Below, piece after piece: positions 36,685-48,308 of a stretch of DNA of 64,000 bases. The notes under the pieces were generated by a model. The model made no database searches and was not told where the DNA came from. It saw only the letters and a list, made by a program, of their open reading frames with translations. This DNA comes from Nicotiana tabacum (lineage: Eukaryota > Streptophyta > Magnoliopsida > Solanales > Solanaceae): positions 151,069,084-151,133,083 of the forward strand of contig NC_134101.1 in assembly GCF_000715075.1 (NCBI RefSeq), read 5' to 3'. Within the stretch, counting starts at the first letter, position 1. Each line of letters opens with the position of its first letter. The translations under genes were made by a program, and so were the position numbers.

Positions 36685-37510
36685 TCTTGCATGAGGCTAA
36701 GCCCTGCCTCCATATTTGCATAAGGCTAAGTATTGCATTCCATTTGCATGGGACTAAGCCCTGTCCCGAACCTTGCATGATGGTAAGCCCTGTCTCCATA
36801 TTTGCATAAGGCTAAGCACTTCCTTCTCTTTGCATGAGACTAAGCCCTGTCTCAAATTTTGCATGAGGCTAAGCCTTGCCTCCACATTTGCATAAGGCTA
36901 AGCACTGCTTTCCATTTGCATGGGACTAAATCTTGTTCCGAACCTTGCATGCGACTAAGCTCTGTCTCCATCTGCATGAGGCTAAGCCTTGCTTCCATTT
37001 GCATAAGGCTAAGCACTGCCTTCTCTTTGTATGAGACTAAAGCCCTGTCTCAAATTTTTCATGAGGCTAAGCGCTGCCTCCATATTTGCATAAGGCTATG
37101 CATGGGACTAAAGCCCTGTCCCGAATCCCACATAAGGCTAAGCCCTGCTTCCATTTTGGATAAGGCTAAGCACTTCCTTCCATTTGCATGGGACTAAACC
37201 TTGTCCCGAATCTTGCATGAGACTAAGCTCTGTCTCCATCTGCATCAGGCTAAGCCCTACCTCCATTTGCATAAGGCTAAGCATTGCCTTCCATTTACAT
37301 GGGACTAAGCCCTGCCCTGAATCTGGGATGAGACTAAGCTATGTCTTCATCTGCATGAGGCTAAACCCTACCTCCATATCTGCATAAGGCTAAGCTCTGC
37401 CTTCTCTCTGCATGAGACTAAGCCCTGTCTCAAATCTTGAATGAGGCTAAGCTCCGCCTCTTATTTGCATAAGGCCAATCATTGCTTTTATTTGCCGAGA
37501 CTAAGCACTG
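36685..37510 (+). repeat. 28-bp tandem repeat of Ogre-2 with higher-order pattern
   Basis: About 30 monomers of roughly 28 bp, consensus TTGCATGAGGCTAAGCCCTGCCTCCATA with forms GAGGCT, AAGGCT, GGGACT and GAGACT. The forms recur mainly in the order GAGG-AAGG-GGGA-GAGA, a four-monomer unit of about 112 bp, with some members lost. It differs in sequence from the minisatellites of Ogre-1 and Ogre-3 but occupies the same site. Confidence 0.85.
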
Positions 37511-38341
37511 TCTCTCCGGCGCTATCTATTTGATCCTCTTTCGGGCTAAGCTCTGCCCTCAACCTCACAATACTAAGACTTGTCTTGTTGATTTTAGCAT
37601 CATATTATCTCATGGGCTGAAACATCGCTAACTTGTCCAAAGGCGTCATTGTCTAAAAGCATCATCCTCATAGCCAGAAGACACCATGCCATGGCCTGAG
37701 GATCTCTCAAATTTGCATGTCATTATTCAAAGGCTTCATGGTTCGGAGGCACCATTTTCATGGCCCGAGAATATCATTTCATGGCCTGCGAATCTCCTAT
37801 CTCGCAATTCATGGCCCAGGACATCCTAGTCTAAGGACGTCATCTGCACTGTCCAAAGACAATCTTTCATGGTCCAAAGGGAATTTGCATCATCTATATA
37901 CTCGCATGCATTGTGTTTTATGTTTTGCAGGTAATCCGGTAGGTAACCGTTCTTCAAACAGGAGCAGCCTTCGCTACGATTTCCGTTCATGCCTTTTTTC
38001 ACTTTGCCATACATATCCGATTCTCATCAGTTACCTATCCTACTCCGTGATATCTAGCTCACGGCCCTATAATACACCTGTTACATTCCAATTCGCAATC
38101 ATAACTCCATCTGACATTACCTTCACAAAAGCTTTGCTGAAACCGGACACCATTCTTATAACAACTCCATCAGCTTTATCCAAAGGTGGGTCCAGAACTA
38201 CACATGGCCTGATTTCTGTAAAGCCAGAGATATATAGGTAGCTCAAACACCAGGGTTCGACCTCTATTTTTTAAAACATCCCCAATCGGTCAAAATTGGC
38301 CATCATTTCTTTACCCGAAAACTCTTTCATCCTTTCTGGGT
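37511..38341 (+). other. Ogre-2 region between tandem repeat and PPT
   Basis: It includes loosely repeated CATGGCCCGAG/CATGGCCTGAG phrases at 37680-37880 and a boundary box at 38195-38263. A 174-codon ORF at 37717-38241 shows no family motif and I do not call it. Confidence 0.55.
38195..38263 (+). repeat. Boundary box, Ogre-2 copy before PPT
   Basis: The sequence runs GAACTACACATGGCCTGATT, then GAGATATATAGGTAGCTC, then GGGTTCGACCTC. It corresponds to 19406-19474 of Ogre-1. Confidence 0.65.
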
Positions 38342-38354
38342 AAAGAGGGGCAGC
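38342..38354 (+). promoter_or_regulatory. Polypurine tract of Ogre-2
   Basis: AAAGAGGGGCAGC is identical to the Ogre-1 PPT and directly precedes an LTR start TGTTGATACCC. Confidence 0.88.
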
Positions 38355-38605
38355 TGTTGATACCCAATTTTTCCCTATAATACTTTTAAAATGCATATAT
38401 ACCTCTAAAACTATGCATTAGCATCAATTAATATTTTTTCATAATTTATGCATTTTTTAAAGGGTTTTAATTAATTTATCCCCAGTATCTTTATTTATAT
38501 AAAAAATTACTAATTGCATCACAAATAATAATTTTGTGGCTTAATTTTATCATTTGCATTTGTACTAAGTTTTAATTATTTCACAGATAGCAACATTTGC
38601 ATTTT
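38355..38605 (+). repeat. Ogre-2 3' LTR, first 250 bp only
   Basis: It starts TGTTGATACCCAATTTTTCC, a common Tat LTR start. AT-rich sequence follows. There is no second copy in the window, so the end point is an estimate: composition changes near TTTGCATTTTTTTGGCAATC at about 38605. Confidence 0.65.
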
Positions 38606-39172
38606 TTTGGCAATCTGCTAGGCAAGCGCCTAGGGCTAGTTTTTTTATTATTAATAATAAAAAGAAAAAATACAACACATAGGAAAAGTACAAATAAGGG
38701 GGACAATAGCATCGGTATTGTTACCCATATGCCTTAGCTATATAATCACTCCTCTGCGCCTCACATTGTCTTATGATGGCAGCCTCATGTAGAGGATTCA
38801 TGGTGTAGCTGCCGGCAAAGTCTCACGAGGGCATATAATATCATAGCCGTGTGGGTATTTTCCAAATGCATAGGACCAAGGCAACACAAACCGGGTTGAA
38901 TTACCTTACTAATCCTAGTGAGGCATATAAAAGCCTCGCCTACTAACAAGCATGTAAAAAATATGAACTTGAAAGTACCAAATATTCTATGATCATCACA
39001 AAGTTTATAAAATACTCTGTGATGAAATTATAGATGAGAATACTAAGAAAGTGGTAGAATAAAATGTAGTACCAATTTGATTCTTGTCCCTTCTTTTCCA
39101 AACTTGTAAAATCTTCAATTTGTAATTCTTTGTCGTTTTCTTCAACCGTGTTCAAATTGTATTCAAACATCA
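38606..39172. other. Unassigned segment
   Basis: It contains a small palindrome CTAGGCAAGCGCCTAG near 38619 and otherwise unremarkable sequence. No LTR, TIR or protein family is recognised. Read on the minus strand it lies downstream of the coding-like fragment at 39173-39466 and could be its 3' untranslated region. Confidence 0.4.
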
Positions 39173-39466
39173 TCATTTCTTTTTTGAACGGTTGGACCTC
39201 GTTGATATAGTTGGGGCATCCTTCTTTTGTTTGGCAACTCTCATTGGAAGTCGCCTAACAATTCCTTCCTCATTCACCTTGTCGTCCCAAATTTTATCTC
39301 TTGAATGAGACTTCTTACTTTGTCCGATGTGCGTAGGTGATAAATCACCTTTTCTTCCTGCCTCTGCCCTACACAGTTGAAAAATTGGATCTTCCTCTCC
39401 TTCTTCATATAAGTCTCTCCCCAAATTCACAGATTGTGGAGCATTTTGGACAAAATCAAGTGCCAC
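39173..39466 (-). pseudogene. Coding-like fragment, unidentified
   Basis: The minus frame gives 97 residues with gene-like composition: Asp/Glu-rich DLYEEGEEDPIFQL, then a Lys/Arg-rich tail ending KKK, with no repeats. It resembles no retroelement protein in this window. Upstream (higher coordinates) it is cut by the end of the Ogre-3 LTR at 39475, and the frame has no natural start context. It may be a captured or truncated host-gene exon followed by 3' sequence, or the tail of another transposon. I do not recognise the family. Confidence 0.35.
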
Positions 39467-39474
39467 CCATGCAG

Positions 39475-41840
39475 AAGCTACATATCTATAGCCGAAGCTC
39501 CAGTTTTCATTTCATTTTCCAGCAAGTGATCTACATAGTATTGAGTTTCATGGTGAGTACCTGTTTTATGAAATGGAACAGAGGAATGGTCAGTCAGCAG
39601 TAACTCAAACGCAACAAACCAATGGATGATCAACCAAGCACAAATGCACAGCCCAAAAAAAGAAATCACAGCCCAGAGTGAACTCGAAACCAGATTAAAA
39701 TGAGATATCGACCACAAATCAACTGAATGCACCCAAATAAATCGAAACTGAGCTTGAATTAACCCAAATTGAACTAATAGACCTCAGAATAACTTCAACA
39801 CATTAGAATCAAGCTATGAGACCAAGAGAAACTATTGAAATTTCGAGATTGAGCCAAAAGCTCAATGTAACAGTACTTTTGCTGATGATTTTTGTTTTTA
39901 CTGCATTTTTCTTTTGACACTAAGAACTTAGGAGAAAATTTGAATCTGAAGTCTTAGTTTGATATCTGGACTGGGAGAGTTTTCTTTTTTGGAATATTGG
40001 GGCTCCAAAAAACCTCCTCCTCAGGCATTTAGGCATGCTTTTTATAGGCAGAACTGAGGGCAGCCCTCATTCTCTGTTTACAAATCAGTCCCTTATCTAT
40101 TTATTCAATTAGTACCTTATTTTCTAACTTGTTACCCAAGTAATCCCACTAAACTTATTGAAATCTACACTAAAGTACCACTCTAGAATGCCCTAGAAGA
40201 TTCTAGTTTCAACTACCATGTGCTGCCCAATCCTAAATGTCTAAGCTACCCCTGAACTTAAGCTAAAACTACAGCTATAACCAAGACAGCTTCTTAAGCT
40301 CTGAATATACCCCAATTTAAACTCTTGTTGAATCTATCGAAAACTCAGAATTAATGACCATACTAACTACCAAACGACGACTAATTAAACTGAAACTGAA
40401 CTAATTAGTAATTAACTAAAGGAACAACAGAAATTAATTTAAGCAAAACTTAGTAACACTAATTAACAAATTATAAATCGAACTAAAATCAGGAATTGGA
40501 ACATATTTAAACAAACAACTAGACTTAATCAAATCAGGACACAAGATTAGAGCAATATTGGCAAAAATTAAAACGCAAATTAACTAGATATTAACCAAGG
40601 AATTCACACATGGAGAAAATTAGAAAAGGAAAAAGAAATTGAAGATAAAAGAAAATACCACTAAGAACTTACTGACAACAAAGAACTCCGGCTAGCGGCT
40701 TCTTCTCCAAATCCCCGAAATTTCTGACCCGTAACATCCCTAACCACGTGTTTTCAAAAGAAAACACCTGGTTAGGGTTGTTAGGGTCCGCAATCATGGA
40801 GATTTTGCATTAGGGTTTTGGTCAGAAACCTTCGATTTGATATTCGAGCCGTTCCAGGTAGATTCGAGAGATAGGGCTATGGGGGTTGGGTAGAGGAGGC
40901 CCAGGGGGTCACATGGTGTTAATTTGGTGGCGATTGAGTTACTTTGGGTTTTGGCCGGAGAGTCTTTGATCGAAGATTCGACGATCTAGGGCTGGATTTG
41001 AAGGAAACGGGTGGTGGATCCACGATGAGGGGGAAGAGGAGGTTTCGTGGTGTTATTTTGGTGGTCGATAGCGTAAGTGGTGTTCGCCGGCGGTGGGATT
41101 CCGGCTGAGTAACAGGGGGGTACGAGGAAGATGAACTATATTTTTAGGGTTTTGGGCATTTTCGGACAATTATATGCAAAAATGGGGGGAGAGTATTTGG
41201 CCGTTGGATTAAACGATTAAAGGCTCAGATCAAATGCAGCTTAAATGACGTCGTTTGGCTAGCCCAGAACTGGACCGGGCGGGGTGGAATTGGATTGGGT
41301 CAATGACGGCGAATTGGGCCTGATCTGAGGTAGCTTCAATTGGGCACGAAATTAATCAGAATCTGGCCCAGATTGGGCTTCTAATAAAGATCACTCTTTC
41401 TCAAATTGTTTTCTTATTGTTTTGTTTCTTTTCCTTGTTATTTCATTTTGTAGTTTTGTATTAATTTTTTTGATTTTTTACAAAGATGAAAAATTAAACT
41501 AACAATTAAACTAAAACTAATTAATGCCTAAAATTGTTTTAAAAACTATTTTGTGACGATTTCACAATTAAACAATAAAATGCGAAAGCGAACTATTTTG
41601 TTATTTTTCATATTTTATTCTAAAAACAACTTATCCCCTAATTAATACTAAAAATATGAAATTAAATCCTAAATGCAAATGTATTTTTGTATTTTTCATA
41701 TGAATTAAAATGCACAAATAAAATGCAACAGTTACCAGAAAATGCCACAAAATTCACAGAAGTTGTAAAATCAAGAAAAAATCATTTTGTTTGAATTTTT
41801 GGGAATAATTCATATATAGGGCAAAAATCACGTGCTCACA
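39475..41840 (-). repeat. Ogre-3 3' LTR, truncated
   Basis: It aligns with 57568-59947. The right end ATCACGTGCTCACA is the reverse complement of TGTGAGCACGTGAT. The equivalent of 56179-57567 is missing at the left. It keeps the CACGTG G-box that the 5' LTR has lost by one base. Confidence 0.92.
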
Positions 41841-41853
41841 ACTGCCCCTTTTT
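41841..41853 (-). promoter_or_regulatory. Polypurine tract of Ogre-3
   Basis: On the minus strand AAAAAGGGGCAGT directly precedes TGTGAGCACGTG. Confidence 0.88.
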
Positions 41854-42274
41854 GCTCGGAAACATGAAAAGTTTTCGGGCAAAGATAAGTGAGCAAATAC
41901 AAGCAATTTTTGCCCATTCGAATATTCCGTATGAAGCATTTTTGAAAAGCTTGACCGCACCCTGCTTCAGAGGTTGCCTACATATCCTGGGCTAAACAGG
42001 AATCAGGTCAGTGTAGTTTGGGAGTGTCTGGTAGCTGGGACTACCAGGAGTTGTGATTTCACTGCGATTGCTGCTGCTAGTACTTGTTGACCTCCCTTAT
42101 TATACCATGTCAAAATAAAAGAAGCTAAACTTAAGCTATGATCTATAAATTACAAGAAGTCCAATCTAAGTTCTTCAACTTGTTCTTGTACTTCCTTGTT
42201 GCCTTGCTGTCTCGTGTTCTCTTAGTAAAATCCCTTGTTACCATTACAAACTACAACCTGAGGTGTTGTTCCTT
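41854..42274 (-). other. Ogre-3 segment between PPT and minisatellite
   Basis: It holds the boundary box at 41951-42020. The rest is non-coding and corresponds to 19026-19574 of Ogre-1. Confidence 0.6.
41951..42020 (-). repeat. Boundary box, Ogre-3 copy before PPT
   Basis: On the minus strand it runs CTACACTGACCTGATTCC, then GGATATGTAGGCAACCTC, then GGGTGCGGTCAAG. It is closely similar to 19406-19474 of Ogre-1. Confidence 0.8.
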
Positions 42275-42720
42275 TCTTCCAATTGCTGAACTTGAATGTA
42301 TTCCTCTGTTATCTGGGCAGGCTCCCAATTACTGAAACTTGAACTGTATGTCTCCGTTCTCCAGGCGGACTCCTGACTTCTGAATCTTGAAATTGAATGT
42401 ATTCCTCTGTTATCCAGGCGGGCTCCTGACTTCAAACTTGAAATGTATTCCTCTATTATATAGGCGGGCTCCCAATTACTGAAACTTGAACTGTATGTCT
42501 CCGTTCTCCAGGCGGACTCCTGACTTCTGAATCTTGAAATTGAATGTATTCCTCTGTTATCCAGGCGGGCTCCTGACTTCTAACTTGAGAGTGCTCCTCT
42601 ATTATACGGGCGAGCTCCCGACTGCTGAACTTGAAATGTATTCCTCTATTATACGGGCGGGCTCCCGACTTCAAACCTTGAAATGTATTCCCTGCTTTCC
42701 AGGCGGGCTCCTGATTTTTA
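42275..42720 (-). repeat. Ogre-3 minisatellite, about nine units of 45-60 bp
   Basis: On the minus strand the core reads GAAGTCAGGAGTCCGCCTGG followed by AGAACGGAGAC, clearly related to the Ogre-1 unit (GAAGTCAGGCGTCCACCTGG, AGAATGAGG). Unit lengths vary and two unit types alternate. A 160-bp block appears twice (about 42320-42420 and 42480-42575). Confidence 0.82.
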
Positions 42721-44434
42721 AAATAGACAAAACAAAGAAAATCTTCTGCCCCAGTTTGGTGGCTGGGGCATATGTGATTGTAAAACTAAACCATACTACC
42801 AAGTATTACTAAGGATTTGAAATCTAGGTCCCATTATTAGGGGGTCCTGACAACTCTTGACTAAACGACAATTTAAAATCTAAGTTGCATCTCCTACATG
42901 CGTGACTTCTGCTAAATCATGCTATCTAAGAGGATCTTTAAACTACTCCCCATTATCCAGGAGGGTCCTTAGAATCAAAGGTCAAATTTTATCTTAAAGG
43001 TGGCAACTTTCATGTCTGAATTATACTACCTTACAACAAAGTTTACGCTAAATGTTGTTATCTGATTGAAATCTTAAAGCTATGTCCCATTATTCAGGAG
43101 GGTCCTGGAAACTCCTAATTGAATCCTTTCTTGAACATACCGACTTCTAAGCTAACTTATATTTTTGGGATACATTTATGCTAGATTATGATATTTCTGA
43201 ACTTTAAACTAGGTCCCATTTTCCAGGAGGGTCATGAAAATCAAAAATCAAACCTGCTTGTGGACTGTCTTTCTCCATGGAGGGTTCCTCTGAAACGAAC
43301 TTTTCTGCCCCTATTTTAATCAAAGAAAATTTTTCAGTTAAAAAATGGTGGTTAGTTGGTGGCATTCTTGTTGGAGATCTATCTGCTACATTGTTTTGTT
43401 CCGACTGGCTTCCCGAACTGGCCTTGAATCGCTTGCCTTTCTTCTTGACTTTCAAACCCCTGACTCTTACAAACCGAGTGTTCTGTACCCATGATGTTGT
43501 TTGACACCTCTGACCCTTTTTCTGAACTTTTGCACTTCCCACGACATTTCCCAATCATTCCGCCGATGACATTTCCGGTGATTCCCTGTATTCCACCTTT
43601 CATCACATTGTTTTTGACATGCTCTGACCACATCGCGCTTTACACTTTCTGGAATCTGGTAGTGAGTTTTGAAATCCCTTTCCACTTGCTTTGAACAAAA
43701 CTGACATTGAAACATTTTAGACAGATGAAACCCCCAAAGAAAATGAAATGCAATGAGTTTACGAGTTAAGGATAAGAAGAATCCAAAACTGGATGACTGC
43801 TAAAAAGAAAAGGGGAACAAAACTTATCTGACCAGAACAGCCGGTACCAATCATCATGACATGCATTTCGGACTAATCGGCCCAATCTGTTCAACTAACC
43901 AACTCTTGGTCGCCACCCTTTGCTGCCCCCGAATTTCCATCACTTTATTACTTTATCCAAACCTTAGCCTTGTTCGTCCTGTGGTGCCTCGAAATAATTT
44001 TCCACCAACAGACCTTTCTCCATTAATCATTTTTCAACTCACTTTCGCCTCAAGGTGCCCGCGAGGATTTTCACCAATAAGACTCTCTCGTTTTATTCTT
44101 TCTCTCAACTCCCGTCGCCTTACGGTGCCTGTGCAGGTTTTCACCAATAAGACTCTCTCATTTTTATCTTTTTGCTTTTATTGCTTGAACCAGAGTGTTG
44201 CCCCAGACATGAATTACCTTTACCTGCTTGACTTGGCATTTCTCAGAGACTGATCAGAAGGTCTTTCTTTGGACCGTAATGTGGGCTTTGGACGGGGATA
44301 AAAAGAAAGGGTATGAAAGGCTCAAAATAATTTCAAAATGGGTTAAAATTACAACTTTCGAAATCAGATTTCTTACAACAACCACGACTTCTACCCCAGT
44401 TTCTTGCTTAGGGACTTTTGAATTTTATTTTGGT
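42721..44434 (-). other. Ogre-3 3' region with diverged repeats
   Basis: Four spaced copies of a phrase like AGGTCCCATTATCCAGGAGG followed by GTCCTG (about 42830, 42950, 43085, 43215) may be distant relatives of the minisatellite core. At 44030-44165 two units of the 70-bp repeat of Ogre-1 occur (TCACCAATAAGACTCTCTC). Between 43290 and 43720 there are short ORFs on both strands without family motifs, which I do not call genes. Confidence 0.6.
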
Positions 44435-44494
44435 ATGACTGAACCTCAGAGAGGCTGCCTACGTACCCTTTCGGGATCAAGTCAAACGTAGTTC
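44435..44494 (-). repeat. Boundary box, Ogre-3 copy after integrase
   Basis: On the minus strand it runs GAACTACGTTTGACTTGAT, then GGGTACGTAGGCAGCCTC, then GAGGTTCAGTCAT. It matches 16311-16366 of Ogre-1. Confidence 0.8.
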
Positions 44495-44515
44495 ACGCCA
44501 TAGAGACTACGTTGT

Positions 44516-44660
44516 TGTTCTTTTCCTTTATTTTCTTCATTTTCTTTTTTTTTCTTTCTTCTTTTAACTTTCAATTTTCTTCTTCTTTTCTTTTCCTTCT
44601 TTTATTCCTTTCTTTTCATTTTTCTCTTTGTTTTCTTTTCATTTTCTTTTCTTCCGCACT
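44516..44660 (-). repeat. GA-rich tract (element sense) after integrase of Ogre-3
   Basis: The plus strand is almost pure T/C for about 145 bp, so the element RNA is purine-rich. It lies next to a boundary box. Phe-rich short ORFs here are composition artefacts. Confidence 0.75.
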
Positions 44661-44831
44661 CGCGTTTCTTAATGGTGACATTGATTCTGAAAGAGGGATA
44701 TGAAAGAAAATAAGTAAGGCTCAAAGGGGATGACAAGGGATAAAAGTGTTTAGATAGCAGAACAAAACGCCTTCATCATTTCAATCTTTAAAGTATGCCA
44801 AATACAAACAAATACAATCAAAATAAAGAAA

Positions 44832-45950
44832 TCATACATAGTATCTCTTGACCGCATCGGAATTGATGGCCATTTCTACACATTTTCCTTCTACGTCTGT
44901 CAAATATAGTGCACCATTAGACAACACTCTGGTTACAACAAATGGCCCCTGCCAGTTTGGGGCGAACTTTCCTTTTGCTTCAACCCAATGAGGCAAAATA
45001 CGTCTCAGCACTAACTGTCCGACTTCAAACTTCCTCGGACGCACTTTCTTATTGTACGCTCTTGCCATTCTTTGCTGGTACAGTTGACCATGACTCACTG
45101 ATGCCAATCTCTTCTCGTCAATCAAACTCAACTGCTCAAGGCGGCTTTTCATCCATTCATCATCATCGATCTCAGCCTCTACTATGATTCGGAGAGACGG
45201 GATTTCCACTTCTGCGGGTATCACTGCTTCCGTGCCATACACCAAAGAGTAAGGAGTTTCCCCCACCGAGGTACAAATAGTGGTGCGGTATCCCAACAAT
45301 GCAAAAGGCAGATTTTTGTGCCACTGTCTAGATCCTTCCACCATTTTTCGGAGTATTTTCTTTATATTCTTATTGGCTGCCTCAACCGCACCATTTGCCT
45401 TAGGGCGGTATGGAGTGGAATGACGATGAGTAATCTTGAACTGCTCACATGTCTCCTTCATCAGATGACTATTGAGATTAGCCCCATTGTCTGTGATAAT
45501 CACCTTCGGTATCCCAAACCGACAAATAATGTACGAATGCACAAAATCCACCACAGCTTTCTTGGTCACAGAATTGAACGTCTTAGCTTCCACCCATTTG
45601 GTAAAATAATCTATAGCTACCAGAATAAACCTGTGCCCATTTGACGTTGCGGGATCAATCGGCCCAATAACATCCATGCCCCAGGAATCAAATGGCCATG
45701 GTGTGGACATCATATATAATTCTGATGGCGGAGAATGAATCAAGTCTCCATGCACTTGGCACTGATGTCATTTACGTACGAAACTGATACAATCTCGCTC
45801 CATAGTAAGCCAATAGTAACCTGCCCGTAGGATCTTCTTTGCCAAAACATATCCGCTCATATGCGATCCACAGACTCCCGAATGCACATCAGTCATGATA
45901 GATTTGTCCTGCCTTGCATCCATGCACCTCAACAACCCGAGGTCTGGCGT
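44832..45950 (-). pseudogene. pol: Ogre-3 integrase
   Basis: The sequence is open from 45755 to 44832 and continuous in frame with the segment above it, except for a TGA at 45768 that replaces the third zinc ligand (RK-stop-HQCQ where Ogre-1 has RKCNQCQ). It keeps the DDE residues in GMDVIGPI, ITDNGANLN and NGAVEAANK, and the C-terminal GPFVVTRVLSNGAL. It ends KRYYV at 44832. Apart from the single stop it is the best preserved domain of this copy. Confidence 0.92.
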
Positions 45951-46556
45951 TCTTTTGTACAGCACTCCTCCACTAAGGAAAAACCCGTTTGCCAACCGTC
46001 GAATTGTTCGTTTCTGATCACCTGTGGCCTGTATTGGATACACACCCATCCTGATATATTCATTGATGTCATGAAACCACGGCTCACCGTCAAGTTCCTC
46101 TTCCACTACATTATAATAAGCGTGCTGATCGCAGACCTGAATCTGCAAAGGGTCCATATAAGCCTTATCCGGATGGTGTAACATCGATGCCAGAGTAGCC
46201 AACGCATCGGCCACTTCATTATGAATCCTTTGAATGTGCTTGAATTCTATTGACTGAAACCGCTGACAAAGCTCATGCAAACATTGTCGGTACGGTATAA
46301 ACTTTAAGTCCTGTGTTTCCCATTTTCCTTGAATTTGGTGTACTAGTAGGTCCGAGTCACCCATGACCAAGACTTCCTGGACACCCATATCTGCAGCTAA
46401 TCTCAACCCCAAAATACATGCCTCATATTCTTCCATGTTGTTCGTACAATAAAAACGAAACTGAGCTATAACAGGGTAATGTTGCCCTGTTTCAGAAATA
46501 AGCACCGCTCCTATTCCCACGCCTTTCATGTTTGCAGCCCCATCAAAGAAAATTTT
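45951..46556 (-). pseudogene. Ogre-3 archaeal-type RNase H and linker
   Basis: WKIFFDGAANMKG, EEYEACILGL, VMGDSDLLVHQIQG and NEVADALATLA give the four acidic residues. The frame is open through this domain within the ORF 46856-45768. A linker (about 46166-45951) with GEPWFHDINEYIRMG leads to integrase as in Ogre-1. Confidence 0.9.
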
Positions 46557-48308
46557 CCATCCCAGCTTCTCAACTTGTTCCAATTCTTCAACATGCATCA
46601 CCTCTTCTTCAGGGAAATAAGTTTTCAAAGGTTCATAATTTTCATCAACCGGATTCTCGGCCAGATGGTCCGCCAAGGCCTGTGCTTTCATCGCAGTCCG
46701 AGTCACATAGACAATGTCAAACTCTGTGAGCAGGATCTGCCACTTTGCAAGCCTCCCTGTGGGCATAGGCTTCTGAAAGATATACTTTAACGGGTCCAAA
46801 CGGGATATGAGGTAAGTAGTATAAGATGACAAATAGTGTTTCAGCTTCTGTGCCACCCAGGTTAGGGCGCAACATGTCCTCTCCAGCTGAGTATACTTAA
46901 CCTCGTAGGGTGTGAACTTCTTGATGAGGTAATAGATGGCCTGCTCATTCCTTCCAATAATATCATGTTAACCCAACATACTGCCAAACGAATTGTCCAA
47001 TACCGTTAAATATAGAATCAAAGGTCGCCCTGGTTCTGGCGGAACCAACACGGGCGGATTTGACAAATATCCCTTTATCTTATCAAACGCCTCCTGACAT
47101 TCGTTTGTCCACTTGACCGCAGCGTCTTTCTTTAATAGCTTAAAGATAGGCTCACAAGTTGTCGTGAGCTGAGCGATGAACCTACTGATATAATTCAATC
47201 TTCCCAGCAAACTCATCACCTCGATCTTGTTCCTTGGAGGTGGCAATTCATGGATGGCCTTGATTTTTGATGGATCCAGTTCAATACCCTGGCGGCTGAC
47301 TACGAACCCCAACAACTTTCCAGACGGCACCCCGAATGCGCACTTTGCAGGATTGATCTTGAGATTGTACCTGCGAAGCCTTTGAAAGAACTTTCTCAGA
47401 TCCCTGACATGGTCAGATTGCTGTTTGGACTTTACAATCACATCGTCCACATACACCTCGATTTCCTTGTATATCATATCATGGAATATTGTTGTCATTG
47501 CCCTCATATAAGTTGCCCAGTATTTTTCAAACCAAACGGCATGACCCGATAGTAGTATGTGCCCTATGGCGTGACAAATGCCGTCTTTTCTGCATCTTCC
47601 TCGTCCAATAAAATTTGATGATAACCCGCGTAACAATCCACAAAAGAACCAATCTCATGTTTGGCACAATTATCAATTAATATGTGGATGTTCGGCAGTA
47701 GAAAATTGTCTTTTGGACTTGCCTTGTTAAGATCCCGGTAATCGACACACACCTTGGTCTTGCCATCTTTCTTTGGCACAGGCACAACATTAGCTAACCA
47801 GGTGGGATACTGTGTAACCTGAATGACCTTCGCATCGAACTGCTTGGTAATCTCTTCTTTGATCTTTACACTTATATCTGTTTTGAACTTTCTCAACTTC
47901 TGCTTGACAGGAGGGAATGCCGGGTCAGTGGGAAATTTGTGAACCACTAAATCGATACTTAGACTCGGCATGTCATCATACGACCATGCAAAAACATCCT
48001 TGTACTAGAACAATGCTTTGATTATCCCCTCCTTGAGCTGTGGCTCTAGATGAACACTTAATTTAGTTTCACGGATATTATCTTGGTCCCCTAGATTAAC
48101 TGCTTCCGTGTCATTTAGGTTAGGTTTGGATTTTTCTTCAAAGTGACTTAATTCTTTACTAACTTCCTCATAGGCCTTGTCATCATCATATTCCACCTCA
48201 TCATGACACTCGATTTCTTGCACTATTATTTCTGAATTAGATTGGCTTTTAAAACTGGGCCGAAGATTCCTTATGCATGTCATGTCATTGATATCAGCAT
48301 AAAGAGAA
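46557..48308 (-). pseudogene. pol: Ogre-3 reverse transcriptase and first RNase H
   Basis: The exon begins after the acceptor at 48309 with SLYADINDMTCIRN. A TAG at 48003, a TAG at 47564 (Trp position in TPWGTY), a 1-nt deletion near 47515 and a TAA near 46968 break the frame. RT motifs: VPKKDGKTKVCVDYR; motif A SFVDCYAGYHQI with the catalytic Asp kept; VYVDDVIVKS. The first RNase H again lacks the TDAS motif (LTVLDNS). Confidence 0.9.

Noticed and set aside
37717..38241. 174-codon ORF in the Ogre-2 3' region
   Set aside because: No motif, no counterpart in the other Ogre elements, and it overlaps repeats and the boundary box.
38615..38642. Helitron 3' end (hairpin then CTAG)
   Set aside because: The hairpin arms are only 6 bp, spacing to CTAG is too short, and the sequence on the would-be inside is a Tat element.
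43204..43715. Cys/His-bearing overlapping ORFs on both strands, zinc-finger-like
   Set aside because: Ligand spacing fits no known finger, frames overlap on both strands, and Ogre-1 has nothing comparable.
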